Translations under genes and position numbers: made by a program | Shown: piece by piece, positions 40,084-48,506 of the stretch | How positions within the stretch are numbered: the first letter of the stretch is position 1 | How the letters are laid out: each line of letters starts with the position of its first letter | Assembly (NCBI RefSeq): GCF_038446955.1 | Contig: NZ_CP151803.1 | Span: 1,612,001 to 1,676,000 of the forward strand | Length of the DNA: 64,000 bases | Origin: Pedobacter sp. FW305-3-2-15-E-R2A2 | Lineage (GTDB): Bacteria; Bacteroidota; Bacteroidia; Sphingobacteriales; Sphingobacteriaceae | Reading direction: 5' to 3' | The notes under the pieces: generated by a model | What the model was told of the DNA's origin: nothing | What the model saw: the letters and a program-made list of their open reading frames with translations, nothing else | Databases searched by the model: none

Positions 40084-41679
40084 ATGAAAACAACGGCAAC
40101 ATTTCAGGAACTGAAGATGAGTGAATATGGGAAGCATGTTCATTACCAGCTAAGCGCGGAAGTGCTTGTTCGGCAATCTCTTGAAAAAGGACAGGGGACT
40201 TTAAGCAGCACCGGTGTACTTTGTGTGGATACCGGCAAATTTACGGGCCGCTCTCCGAAAGATAAATTCACGGTAATCGACGACATTACCCTGAATACGG
40301 TCGACTGGGGCGAGGTGAACAGACCGATTTCTGAAGCACATTTTGATTTGTTGCATGCTAAAATGAAAAGCTATCTGTCTGCCAAAGAAGTATGGGTAAG
40401 AGATGCCTACGCCTGTGCAGATCCGCGGTACAGATTAAACATCCGTGTGGTCAATGAAACGCCCTGGGCAAATTTGTTTTGTCATCATCTTTTTGGGAGA
40501 CCAAATGAAGGGGATCAGTTAGCGGAAACCAGGGAATGGCTGATTTTACAAGCGCCTGGTTTTTTAGCCGATCCTGAAACAGATGGCACGAGACAACAGA
40601 ATTTTACGGCGGTCAGCTTTAGTAAAAAGATCATACTCATAGGTGGTACTGCCTATACTGGTGAAATGAAAAAGGGTGTTTTTAGTGTGTTGAACTATCT
40701 CTTGCCCGAAGGGCGAGACGTATTGAGTATGCATTGCTCTGCCAATGAAGGAAAAGATGGAGATGTGGCCCTGTTTTTTGGTCTTTCAGGAACAGGGAAG
40801 ACGACACTTAGCGCAGACCCTAACCGTTCCCTGATCGGAGATGATGAACATGGATGGTCTGATGATGGGGTCTTTAATTTTGAAGGTGGCTGTTACGCAA
40901 AAGTTGTAGACCTGAATGCCGACAAAGAACCTGAGATTTTTGGAGCGATAAGAGAATCAGCCCTTCTGGAGAATGTGGTCCTTGAGGGTAAGACCGGCAT
41001 CGTCGACTTTTCAGATACGGGTAAAACTGAGAATACCCGCGTCGCTTATCCAATCGATTATATTGAAAATGTTAAAATTCCTTCTTCGGCTGGAATACCC
41101 CGAAATATTTTCTTCCTTACCTGTGATGCGTTTGGAATTCTGCCTCCAATTGCTAAACTTCATAAGGGACAGGCGATGTATCATTTTATTTCCGGCTATA
41201 CCGCCAAGGTTGCGGGAACAGAAATGGGAATTTCTGAACCTCAATCTACATTCTCTGCCTGTTTTGGGCGGGTTTTTCTGCCATTGCATCCGTTAAAGTA
41301 CGCGGAGCTTTTGGGGAGGAAGCTGGATGCAAATCCGGAGATAAATGTATGGCTCGTAAACACCGGTTGGATTGGAGGAGCCTATGGGAAAGGAAACCGG
41401 ATCAGCCTGAAATATACCCGTTCATTGATTGCAGCGGCAATGAATGGAGAACTTAGCGATGTCGGTTTTGTTCCGCATCCTGTTTTTCAGTTTGCAGTTC
41501 CACAAAGCTGTCCAAATGTTCCTTCCGAAATCCTTAACCCAAGGGCTTTATGGTCAAATGAGGAGGAATATGATGTCCAGGCAAATGAACTGGCCAGACG
41601 CTTTGAGCAACATTTTTCGAATTATAAAGATCAGGCAACTGAAGCGATAAAAAATGGAGCGCCATTGATTCTTGGTTAA
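40084..41679 (+). CDS. pckA: Phosphoenolpyruvate carboxykinase (ATP)
   Basis: A 531-residue enzyme converting oxaloacetate and ATP to phosphoenolpyruvate, CO2 and ADP. Signatures are TGRSPKDKFTV, the kinase-1a P-loop GLSGTGKTTLS (about 234-244), and LIGDDEHGWSDDGVFNFEGGCYAK. It starts 5 bases after the symporter stop codon, so imported C4 acids, after oxidation, feed directly into gluconeogenesis; the reverse carboxylating direction in fermentation is also possible. Confidence 0.95.
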   Translation: MKTTATFQELKMSEYGKHVHYQLSAEVLVRQSLEKGQGTLSSTGVLCVDTGKFTGRSPKDKFTVIDDITLNTVDWGEVNRPISEAHFDLLHAKMKSYLSAKEVWVRDAYACADPRYRLNIRVVNETPWANLFCHHLFGRPNEGDQLAETREWLILQAPGFLADPETDGTRQQNFTAVSFSKKIILIGGTAYTGEMKKGVFSVLNYLLPEGRDVLSMHCSANEGKDGDVALFFGLSGTGKTTLSADPNRSLIGDDEHGWSDDGVFNFEGGCYAKVVDLNADKEPEIFGAIRESALLENVVLEGKTGIVDFSDTGKTENTRVAYPIDYIENVKIPSSAGIPRNIFFLTCDAFGILPPIAKLHKGQAMYHFISGYTAKVAGTEMGISEPQSTFSACFGRVFLPLHPLKYAELLGRKLDANPEINVWLVNTGWIGGAYGKGNRISLKYTRSLIAAAMNGELSDVGFVPHPVFQFAVPQSCPNVPSEILNPRALWSNEEEYDVQANELARRFEQHFSNYKDQATEAIKNGAPLILG

Positions 41680-41730
41680 TTGATGGTTTTAAGTATATTC
41701 ATCAAGAAGCAAATACTATAGCGAAACGAT

Positions 41731-42918
41731 TTGAGCATCCTGACCAATACAAACCTGAACCCGAATAAGCTGAACCGTTATTTAAGCTTACAGATACTCA
41801 GTGCCATCGTGATGGGAACTTTGTGCGGTGTTTATTTTCCGAAACTTGCCATACAAATGCAATGGGTGGGAACCTCGTTCGTCACCGTTATCGAACCCTT
41901 TGTGCCGCCGATCATTTTCCTGAGTATTGTGAGCTTGTTTGGCAGCCTGGAAAACCTGAGACTTGCGGGAAGAATCACGATTAAAGCCCTTGTTTATTTC
42001 GTCATTGTGAGTTCCATGGCAATTGTTTTTGGCATCTGCAGTGCCTTGCTGATTAAGCCGGGGCGAATAGACAAAAGCTTTTTTGGCGCGATCTCTCCTC
42101 CAAAGGTAGAAGAAAGCAATTATCATGAATGGTTAAACGTGGTCCTGCAAAACAGTATGCTCATCATCCTTGTTTTGGCCATCGCGATAGGCTTGTTTAT
42201 CAACCAGTACAAATACAGAAATGAGGTGATCAGGGTCATTGACCAAATAAAACTGACCTTGCTGAAGCTGTTAAGGTATATTTTTCTGCTGGCCCCAATC
42301 GTTACTTTTTGCGGGATCGCTTATACGGTTGGCCGTTATGGACTGGATACCCTGGTTCCTATAGGTAAGATGCTGGCAGGGACCTACATCGCGATGTTCC
42401 TTTTCGTACTCATCGTACTCGGAAGCCTCCTGGCCACTTTCAAGGTGAATGTTTTTACCTTCCTGGGGAACATCAAAAATGAACTTTTATATGCACTGGG
42501 TACGTCCTCGTCCAGTTCTGTTATTCCCTTATTGATGGAAAGGCTGGAGGGGCTTGGCCTGAAACAACCAGTAGTGAGGCTTGTTACCGTAACCGGCAAC
42601 TCCCTGAACCTGAATGGAACCTGTATTTATCTGGGAATGTCGGTCGTGTTCCTGGCACAACTCAATAACATCAGCTTTTCATTCTCTGAACTATGCAGCA
42701 TCGTGATGATTGTTTTGTTGACTTCAAAGGGGGCTTCCGGGATACCGGGCACAGGATTTCTCGCTTTGGTAACCACTGTTGGCAGTATTCATAAAATTCC
42801 GGTAGAGGGCCTGGCAGTACTGCTAAGTATCGACCGTTTTATGAGTGAAGCCAGGGCGATCACGAACACAATAGGGCATAGTGTGGCTGCATTGGTGGTA
42901 TCTAAAAGTGAAAAATAG
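41731..42918 (+). CDS. SDF-family symporter paralogue with altered cation-site motifs
   Basis: A 395-residue carrier of the same fold as the DctA-like protein upstream and clearly its paralogue. The re-entrant loop reads SSSSSVIPLLM, but the NLDGT motif is NLNGT (Asp to Asn), and the last helix has NTIGHS where the other has NIIGNG. Both positions form sodium/proton sites in the family. Coupling or substrate may therefore differ, or it may work as a sensor. A TTG start at 41731 is used since no ATG precedes the first membrane helix; a stop lies just upstream. Confidence 0.87.
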   Translation: MSILTNTNLNPNKLNRYLSLQILSAIVMGTLCGVYFPKLAIQMQWVGTSFVTVIEPFVPPIIFLSIVSLFGSLENLRLAGRITIKALVYFVIVSSMAIVFGICSALLIKPGRIDKSFFGAISPPKVEESNYHEWLNVVLQNSMLIILVLAIAIGLFINQYKYRNEVIRVIDQIKLTLLKLLRYIFLLAPIVTFCGIAYTVGRYGLDTLVPIGKMLAGTYIAMFLFVLIVLGSLLATFKVNVFTFLGNIKNELLYALGTSSSSSVIPLLMERLEGLGLKQPVVRLVTVTGNSLNLNGTCIYLGMSVVFLAQLNNISFSFSELCSIVMIVLLTSKGASGIPGTGFLALVTTVGSIHKIPVEGLAVLLSIDRFMSEARAITNTIGHSVAALVVSKSEK

Positions 42919-42921
42919 GTT

Positions 42922-43131
42922 TTACCCCCGGATTTTATATCCTGGAATGATTAAAGGTTGGACAACTTCAATGTTTTCAGCCATTCCTTTAAACTTGTTT
43001 TCCTTAGCTGTTGAAGACCATTTTCCTTTAGATCCGGACAGATGCCGAAGATTTGCTATTGAACGCGCTACATCAGCTGATAGGCCTACTGGTCCTGTAT
43101 ATTTAATTTGTTTCTGAAAAGATCTGCTCAT
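42922..43131 (-). CDS. Small hypothetical protein, 69 aa
   Basis: A basic, soluble protein (SANLRHL-rich N-terminal half, ending IIPGYKIRG). It begins inside the 3' end of the upstream unknown gene (29-base overlap), as translationally coupled partners often do. No family recognised. AT content is higher than in the nearby operons. Confidence 0.4.
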   Translation of the reverse strand: MSRSFQKQIKYTGPVGLSADVARSIANLRHLSGSKGKWSSTAKENKFKGMAENIEVVQPLIIPGYKIRG

Positions 43132-43654
43132 GGTTTGTTGTTATTAAATCCTTGTTTTTCAGTTTGTTATTTGGTATTACAAAAATAGCGCTTTTGTCTT
43201 TATTCCCAAAGACGGTCTGGTGACGGATAAAAGTTCTCCTTAATACTTCCTTATATACGTTAAAGCGCTTATTATTATAGTTTGTAAATTCATTTGGAAG
43301 ATTCGCGGCTAGAAATCCCCAGGTACGTATGTTTGTTTGCTGTTGAATATAATTCATAATATCTAATATCGTTCCTCCTATATACCCAAAAGAGTTTTGT
43401 CCGGTTAACATTCTATATCTTAAATCCTGAATAGAATCGCAATAGTGCCGTTTGGGACTAAGATTGATTTTTGGATAGAAGTCTAATGTTAGGAAGGAAT
43501 TATCATAGCTTTTTATTGACACAATATATTTAATGCAACATTTTTCATTGTGTCTATAAAATCTAAATATCATCTCATTGGAATAGCTCTCAGTGGAGAT
43601 ATACTTATTTGATTTCACCTGTACGAGTTTATAGGGCAAAGGGGTGTTAAACAT
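43103..43654 (-). CDS. Hypothetical protein, 183 aa
   Basis: A basic, cysteine-containing cytosolic protein beginning MFNTPLPYKLVQVKSNKYIS. A strand-rich first half (FRFYRHNEKCCIKYIVSIKS) leads to a helix-loop segment with GGTILDIMNY and then WGFLAANLPNEF and RFNVYKEVLRRTF. I cannot place it in a family. The gene and its small partner are markedly more AT-rich than the flanking carrier and regulator genes, which suggests horizontal acquisition. Confidence 0.55.
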   Translation of the reverse strand: MFNTPLPYKLVQVKSNKYISTESYSNEMIFRFYRHNEKCCIKYIVSIKSYDNSFLTLDFYPKINLSPKRHYCDSIQDLRYRMLTGQNSFGYIGGTILDIMNYIQQQTNIRTWGFLAANLPNEFTNYNNKRFNVYKEVLRRTFIRHQTVFGNKDKSAIFVIPNNKLKNKDLITTNHEQIFSETN

Positions 43655-43994
43655 TTTTTTCTTGTCGTTAAGCGATTTTAAGTATTATTTGGTTAAAAAC
43701 CTGATCTGTTCTGTATTTATTTCTTTTTTATGTAATATTATAATTCAATATTTAATTTAAAGATGAAATCCCAATGAGAATACTATGGTATAAGTAAAAT
43801 GTACGTCAGTGATTAGCGTTGCACTACAATAATTTTTTACATCGCAAAGATGTCCTGATGTAGAATGCCAAATGGTGTACTATGAAGTGAGAAAAATCTC
43901 CGAAATCCTAAAAATCTAAAAACTTTTATATCTTCACCGCAGAATATAATTATTAACGGCCAATATTAATCTTTGCTGTTTATCGCATTTCTGC
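43655..43994. other. 340-base AT-rich intergenic region
   Basis: The stretch separates two divergently read units, the unknown pair on the minus strand and the GntR regulator on the plus strand. It holds several A/T runs but I see no reading frame, hairpin terminator, tandem dyad or RNA gene that I can support. Confidence 0.5.
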
Positions 43995-45017
43995 ATGAAA
44001 CTAGATCAATTAATTACAGAAATTAAAGCGCTGGAAGATGTATCCACATTTTCGAAACATGAACAATTGGTTCAGGGAATTATTAATGCGCTGGATCAGA
44101 AAATATTGGTCAGGGGAGATGCTTTACCTTCAGTAAACCGGATGATCAAGGAAATTGGTTTTGCAGGGGAAACGATTGCAAAGGCCTATAAAGAACTGGT
44201 GAGCAGAGGTATCCTGGAATCCAAAAACAGAAAGGGATACTTTGTTGCGACAGAAGATACGGAGCAGCATTTAAGGGTCTGTTTGTTATTATATGCATTT
44301 GATACCTTCCAGGAGACATTTTACCAGAGTTTCAGAAATAAATTAGGCGAAAACATCCAATTGGATCTTTTCTTTCATCATAATAACTTTGCTGTATTTG
44401 AGAACACGATCAACAACATCAAAGGCAAGTATGGCATGTATGTGATCGCTCCGATTGACCTTCCTGAGTCCATCCCTCTGGTTGCGCAGTTTCCGATGAA
44501 TAAGCTGCTGATCGTCGACAGACAATTAAACCTGACTGAAGAACATTCCTATATCGTACAGGAATTTAAGGAATCATCCTATAATGCCTTTGTGGAACTG
44601 GCAGAGCGTATTAAGGAATTCGAGGAGTTTGTTTTCTTTTTTAAGCAAAAATCTGCGGAGCCAAATGACGTTATGGACTCGTTTCAACGCTTTATCAAGG
44701 ACTATGATGTCAATGGCGTTATAAAAAGCAAATATGAGTTGGGCAGCATAGCGCCAAATAAAGTATACTTTACCATCCATAATTTAGAATTATGGGAAAT
44801 CCTTAAAGACTCTAAAATTAAAGGATTGAAACCCGGAAAAGATTTAGGCATATTATCTCATAATGACGATAATATTAAAGAAATAATCTTTGACGGAATT
44901 ACCACATTCTCTATTGATTTTGCTCAAATGGGCGAAATGGCCGCAGAGTTTGTACTCTTCAGAAAACCGATACAACACATCATGAAGAACACGCTAATTA
45001 GACGAAATTCTTTATAA
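43995..45017 (+). CDS. GntR-family regulator with periplasmic-binding-protein-like sensor domain
   Basis: Residues 20-85 are a GntR winged helix (LVQGIINALDQKILVRGDAL, PSVNRMIKEIG, ETIAKAYKELVSRGILES) and residues 95-340 an alpha/beta domain like sugar-binding LacI/PBP-type effector domains (YVIAPIDLPESIP, ILSHNDDNIKE). In Bacteroidota such proteins sense a sugar and repress or activate neighbouring carbohydrate genes. It is transcribed towards the SusC operon, 273 bases away, and is the likely regulator of that locus. Confidence 0.87.
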   Translation: MKLDQLITEIKALEDVSTFSKHEQLVQGIINALDQKILVRGDALPSVNRMIKEIGFAGETIAKAYKELVSRGILESKNRKGYFVATEDTEQHLRVCLLLYAFDTFQETFYQSFRNKLGENIQLDLFFHHNNFAVFENTINNIKGKYGMYVIAPIDLPESIPLVAQFPMNKLLIVDRQLNLTEEHSYIVQEFKESSYNAFVELAERIKEFEEFVFFFKQKSAEPNDVMDSFQRFIKDYDVNGVIKSKYELGSIAPNKVYFTIHNLELWEILKDSKIKGLKPGKDLGILSHNDDNIKEIIFDGITTFSIDFAQMGEMAAEFVLFRKPIQHIMKNTLIRRNSL

Positions 45018-45148
45018 TTTAATTTTATATCGCGTTGATTTTCATCCTCTTATCGGAGTCATGGCTCGCAAGGTCTTAATTCTGTTTGTTCAAAATGACT
45101 TCTGAAAAATAAATTTTGGAATGTAAAATATTTTCACAACCTTGGCAC

Positions 45149-45182
45149 TAGTGTAGTGTAGTATAGTGTAACTAAGCTACAC
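45149..45182. promoter_or_regulatory. TAGTG repeats and GTGTA-N7-TACAC dyad before susC
   Basis: Four near-identical five-base units (TAGTG, TAGTG, TAGTA, TAGTG) at 45149-45168 run into the dyad GTGTA-N7-TACAC at 45166-45182, about 110 bases upstream of the SusC start. The dyad is a candidate operator for the adjacent GntR regulator. Confidence 0.45.
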
Positions 45183-45214
45183 GAACAAACCAACGAGCCA
45201 ACCAAATATAAATT

Positions 45215-45280
45215 ATGAAAGCATGCTGCATCTATGGGATCTACCTGCGGGTATTCGTCTGGTTTATTATTCTTCTCTGA
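45215..45280 (+). CDS. 21-residue hydrophobic leader reading frame before susC
   Basis: The frame begins MKACCIYGIYL and ends with a hydrophobic stretch (VWFIILL), stopping ten bases before the SusC start. No clear ribosome site is visible. It may be a translated leader that affects susC expression or simply chance. Confidence 0.3.
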   Translation: MKACCIYGIYLRVFVWFIILL

Positions 45281-45290
45281 ACCAAACTAA

Positions 45291-48200
45291 ATGAATATGA
45301 AATATAATTTTACCAGATTTTTTTCAATGTACAGCTGTTGGCTATTGCTGCTGGTTTGCATTGGTACTGCAACTTCGCTTAATGCGCAAACCACCGGGCA
45401 ACGGCTTACAGGGGTTGTCCTTGACAGCGTCGATAGGGCACCCATTCCAAGCGCTTCTGTAATGATAAAAGGAACAAAACAGGGAACTCAGACAGACAAT
45501 ATGGGAAGATTTACCCTGGATGTTTCCGGAGAAGGCGCCACCTTGGTTTTTTCTTTTGTGAGTTATAAACCCAGAGAGTTATACGTTCAGAAGGGCAAAC
45601 CTGTAACGGTAAGGATGGTCTCTGCACAGGATCGCCTGGAAGAAGTGGCAATTGTAGCTTATGGTACACAAAAGAAAAGCAGCATGGTGGCTTCGATCAC
45701 CACCATAGATCCAAAAGAACTAAAGGGACCTACTTCAAATCTGACCACAATGCTGGCCGGGCGTATTGCCGGGATGGTGGCCTATCAACGAAGCGGTGAG
45801 CCTGGTATGGACAATGCCTCCTTCTTTATCAGAGGGGTAGGTAGTTTTGGTGCCGGAAAGAAAGACCCTTTAATATTGATTGACGGAATGGAATCGACAG
45901 GAACAGACCTTGCCCGACTTCAACCAGATGACATCGCCGGTTTCTCCGTACTTAAAGATGCTGCAGCTTCTTCTTTATATGGAGCAAGGGGCGCAAACGG
46001 GGTGGTATTGGTGACGACCAAACAGGGTGAAATCGGTGCCGCCAAGTTTAACGTCAGGTTTGAAAACTCATTGTCGTCCAATACCAGAAATTTCAAATTT
46101 GCAGATAACATCACATATATGAATCTGGCAAATGAAGCAGTCTTAACAAGAGATCCTAAAAAAAGCCTGCCTTATCTCCCCAACAAAATTGACCATACTG
46201 CAGCGGGCGACAACCCATTACTGTACCCAAATAACAACTGGATAGAACAGCTGATTAAGGATTATACCAATAACCAGCGTTTCAATATGAATGTAAGCGG
46301 GGGAGGGAATACCGCACGCTATTATGTTGCCGGAACCTATAATGTTGACAATGGTATTTTAAGAACCGACAAGAAAAACAATTTAGATAACAACATTAAA
46401 ATTAAGAACTATGCGGTGCGCTCTAATGTGAATTTAAAGCTTACACCAACTACAGAAGCCATCGTAAGGACTTCTGCTCAGTTTGATGATTATACTGGTC
46501 CGGTTGGCGGCCGCGATGAATGGGGCAATCTGATCAATGGTGGTGCGGCAGTATTTCAAACGGCGCTGTGGTCTAATCCTGTGATGTTCCCCGCAGTATA
46601 TCCGGCAGAGTATTCGCCGTTTTCAAAACACCCCTTGTTTGGTAACGCTTTTATAGGCGATTCACAAAATATGTACATTAACCCATATGCGAGGATGGTT
46701 TCGGGCTATCAGCAATACAATACCTCAACGGTTAACGTCCAGCTGGAATTGAAACAGGACCTGAAGGCAATTACAGAAGGCTTGTCGACCAGATTAATGG
46801 CTTATACTCAACGCTATTCCTATTTTGATGTAGCCCGTAGTTTTAACCCGTTCTTTTACAATCTGACCGTTATTCCAGGCAGTACGGAGCGGATTCTTTC
46901 TCCTTTAAACCCCCTGGGAGGCACTGAGTTTCTAAGTTATAATCAAGGAAACAGAAACCAGAATACCACCACATATGGAGAGCTCGCAGTTAACTACAGC
47001 AGAACATTTAAAGAAAAACATGCGGTTACAGGGATGCTCATCGGGATCCTTAGAAATTATCTTACCGCTAACGGGGGCGATCTGCAGGCTTCGTTGCCTT
47101 CAAGGAATCTAGGTGTTTCAGGTAGATTAACCTATGCTTATGATAACCGTTATCTTTTCGAAGGTAACTTTGGCTATAATGGTTCTGAGCGTTTTGCCGC
47201 CAACCACCGTTTTGGTTTTTTCCCTTCAGCAGGTGTAGGATGGAATGTTTCTGAGGAGGACTTCTTTGAACCGCTTAAACCAGTGATCACAAGGCTTAAG
47301 CTTAGAGGTACTTATGGTTTGGTTGGAAATGACCAGATCGGAAGGTCTGAAGACCGGTTCTTTTACCTTTCCAATGTCGATCCGAATAGTACTGGCAGGG
47401 GGTATACCTGGGGTGATAAATGGGATTTTTACAGACCGGGTTATTATGTCAGCAGGTATGAGAATTACGACATCACCTGGGAAAAGGCCACGACAACAGA
47501 TCTGGGCTTTGACCTGAACTTCAAAAATGGATTCTCAATGGTGTTTGATTACTACAAATCCGTTCGCAGTAATATCCTGATGGGCCGCTCTAATATTCCA
47601 AGTACAATGGGCTTTAATACCACTGTGCAAGCCAATGTTGGTAAAGCAAAAAACGAGGGCTTTGACCTGGCACTGGACTACAGTAAAACATTTGGTTCCA
47701 ATTGGTGGATCCAGGCAAGGGGTAACTTCACTTATGCAAAAAATGAAGTCATGGTGAACGAAGAGCCTGATTATCCGGAGGGCTTAAAACACCTTTCAAG
47801 ATTAGGTTATCCTTTTGAACAAAAATATGGTTTGATTGCAGAGCGTCTGTTTGTTGACGACATAGAGGCCAGAAACTCGCCGACACAGAATTTTGGCGGA
47901 CTGATCCCTACCATGGGTGGAGATATCAAATACCGCGATATTAATGGCGATGGTCAGATCACTGATAAGGATAAAGTGCCGATTGGCTTATCAACAGATC
48001 CGGAGATCATCTATGGTTTTGGATTCTCTTTAGGATTTAAGGGCTTTGATGTGAGTACTTTCTTCCAGGGCTCCGCACGGTCTTCCTTCTTTATTGACCC
48101 GGGAAACATTACGCCTTTTGCATTGAATGGCTCTTTCCAGAATGGATTGCTTAAAGCAATTGCAGACGACCACTGGTCGGAAGATAACCGGAATTTACAC

Positions 48201-48488
48201 GCCTTATGGCCAAGACTTACCGATGGTTTCAATAATAACAATAACCAGTTTTCTACCTGGTGGCAGCGTGACGGCAGCTTCCTCCGGTTAAAATCTGTGG
48301 AAATTGGTTACAATTTACCGAAAAAAGCACTGAGCCGTTTTAGGCTTGCCAGTTTAAGATTATACTTAAATGGTTCCAACCTCGCTGTGTTCAGCCCCTT
48401 TAAATTATGGGATCCGGAAATGGGATCGAAAGGTCTTGGATATCCTGTTCAGGCCGTATACAATATAGGTCTGAATGTTGGATTTTAA
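45291..48488 (+). CDS. SusC/RagA-type TonB-dependent outer-membrane receptor
   Basis: A 1065-residue glycan importer. After a signal peptide it has a carboxypeptidase-regulatory-like beta domain (about 37-110, RLTGVVLDSVDRAPIPSAS), a TonB-box region followed by a plug domain (FFIRGVGSFG, PLILIDGMES, DAAASSLYGARGANGVVLVT), and a 22-stranded barrel to the C-terminal YNIGLNVGF. Energised by TonB-ExbBD, it imports oligosaccharides captured by its SusD partner, encoded 18 bases downstream. No anti-sigma or FecR interaction domain is visible, so regulation is probably through the GntR gene upstream. Confidence 0.95.
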   Translation: MNMKYNFTRFFSMYSCWLLLLVCIGTATSLNAQTTGQRLTGVVLDSVDRAPIPSASVMIKGTKQGTQTDNMGRFTLDVSGEGATLVFSFVSYKPRELYVQKGKPVTVRMVSAQDRLEEVAIVAYGTQKKSSMVASITTIDPKELKGPTSNLTTMLAGRIAGMVAYQRSGEPGMDNASFFIRGVGSFGAGKKDPLILIDGMESTGTDLARLQPDDIAGFSVLKDAAASSLYGARGANGVVLVTTKQGEIGAAKFNVRFENSLSSNTRNFKFADNITYMNLANEAVLTRDPKKSLPYLPNKIDHTAAGDNPLLYPNNNWIEQLIKDYTNNQRFNMNVSGGGNTARYYVAGTYNVDNGILRTDKKNNLDNNIKIKNYAVRSNVNLKLTPTTEAIVRTSAQFDDYTGPVGGRDEWGNLINGGAAVFQTALWSNPVMFPAVYPAEYSPFSKHPLFGNAFIGDSQNMYINPYARMVSGYQQYNTSTVNVQLELKQDLKAITEGLSTRLMAYTQRYSYFDVARSFNPFFYNLTVIPGSTERILSPLNPLGGTEFLSYNQGNRNQNTTTYGELAVNYSRTFKEKHAVTGMLIGILRNYLTANGGDLQASLPSRNLGVSGRLTYAYDNRYLFEGNFGYNGSERFAANHRFGFFPSAGVGWNVSEEDFFEPLKPVITRLKLRGTYGLVGNDQIGRSEDRFFYLSNVDPNSTGRGYTWGDKWDFYRPGYYVSRYENYDITWEKATTTDLGFDLNFKNGFSMVFDYYKSVRSNILMGRSNIPSTMGFNTTVQANVGKAKNEGFDLALDYSKTFGSNWWIQARGNFTYAKNEVMVNEEPDYPEGLKHLSRLGYPFEQKYGLIAERLFVDDIEARNSPTQNFGGLIPTMGGDIKYRDINGDGQITDKDKVPIGLSTDPEIIYGFGFSLGFKGFDVSTFFQGSARSSFFIDPGNITPFALNGSFQNGLLKAIADDHWSEDNRNLHALWPRLTDGFNNNNNQFSTWWQRDGSFLRLKSVEIGYNLPKKALSRFRLASLRLYLNGSNLAVFSPFKLWDPEMGSKGLGYPVQAVYNIGLNVGF

Positions 48489-48506
48489 TTAAAGATAAAG
48501 AAGATC

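Noticed and set aside
45142..45157. Sigma-54 promoter before susC (TTGGCAC)
   Set aside because: The -24 part is present but no TTG or GC stands at the -12 position.
45149..45168. CRISPR-like array
   Set aside because: Five-base units without spacers are a microsatellite; no CRISPR repeat or cas gene is present in the window.
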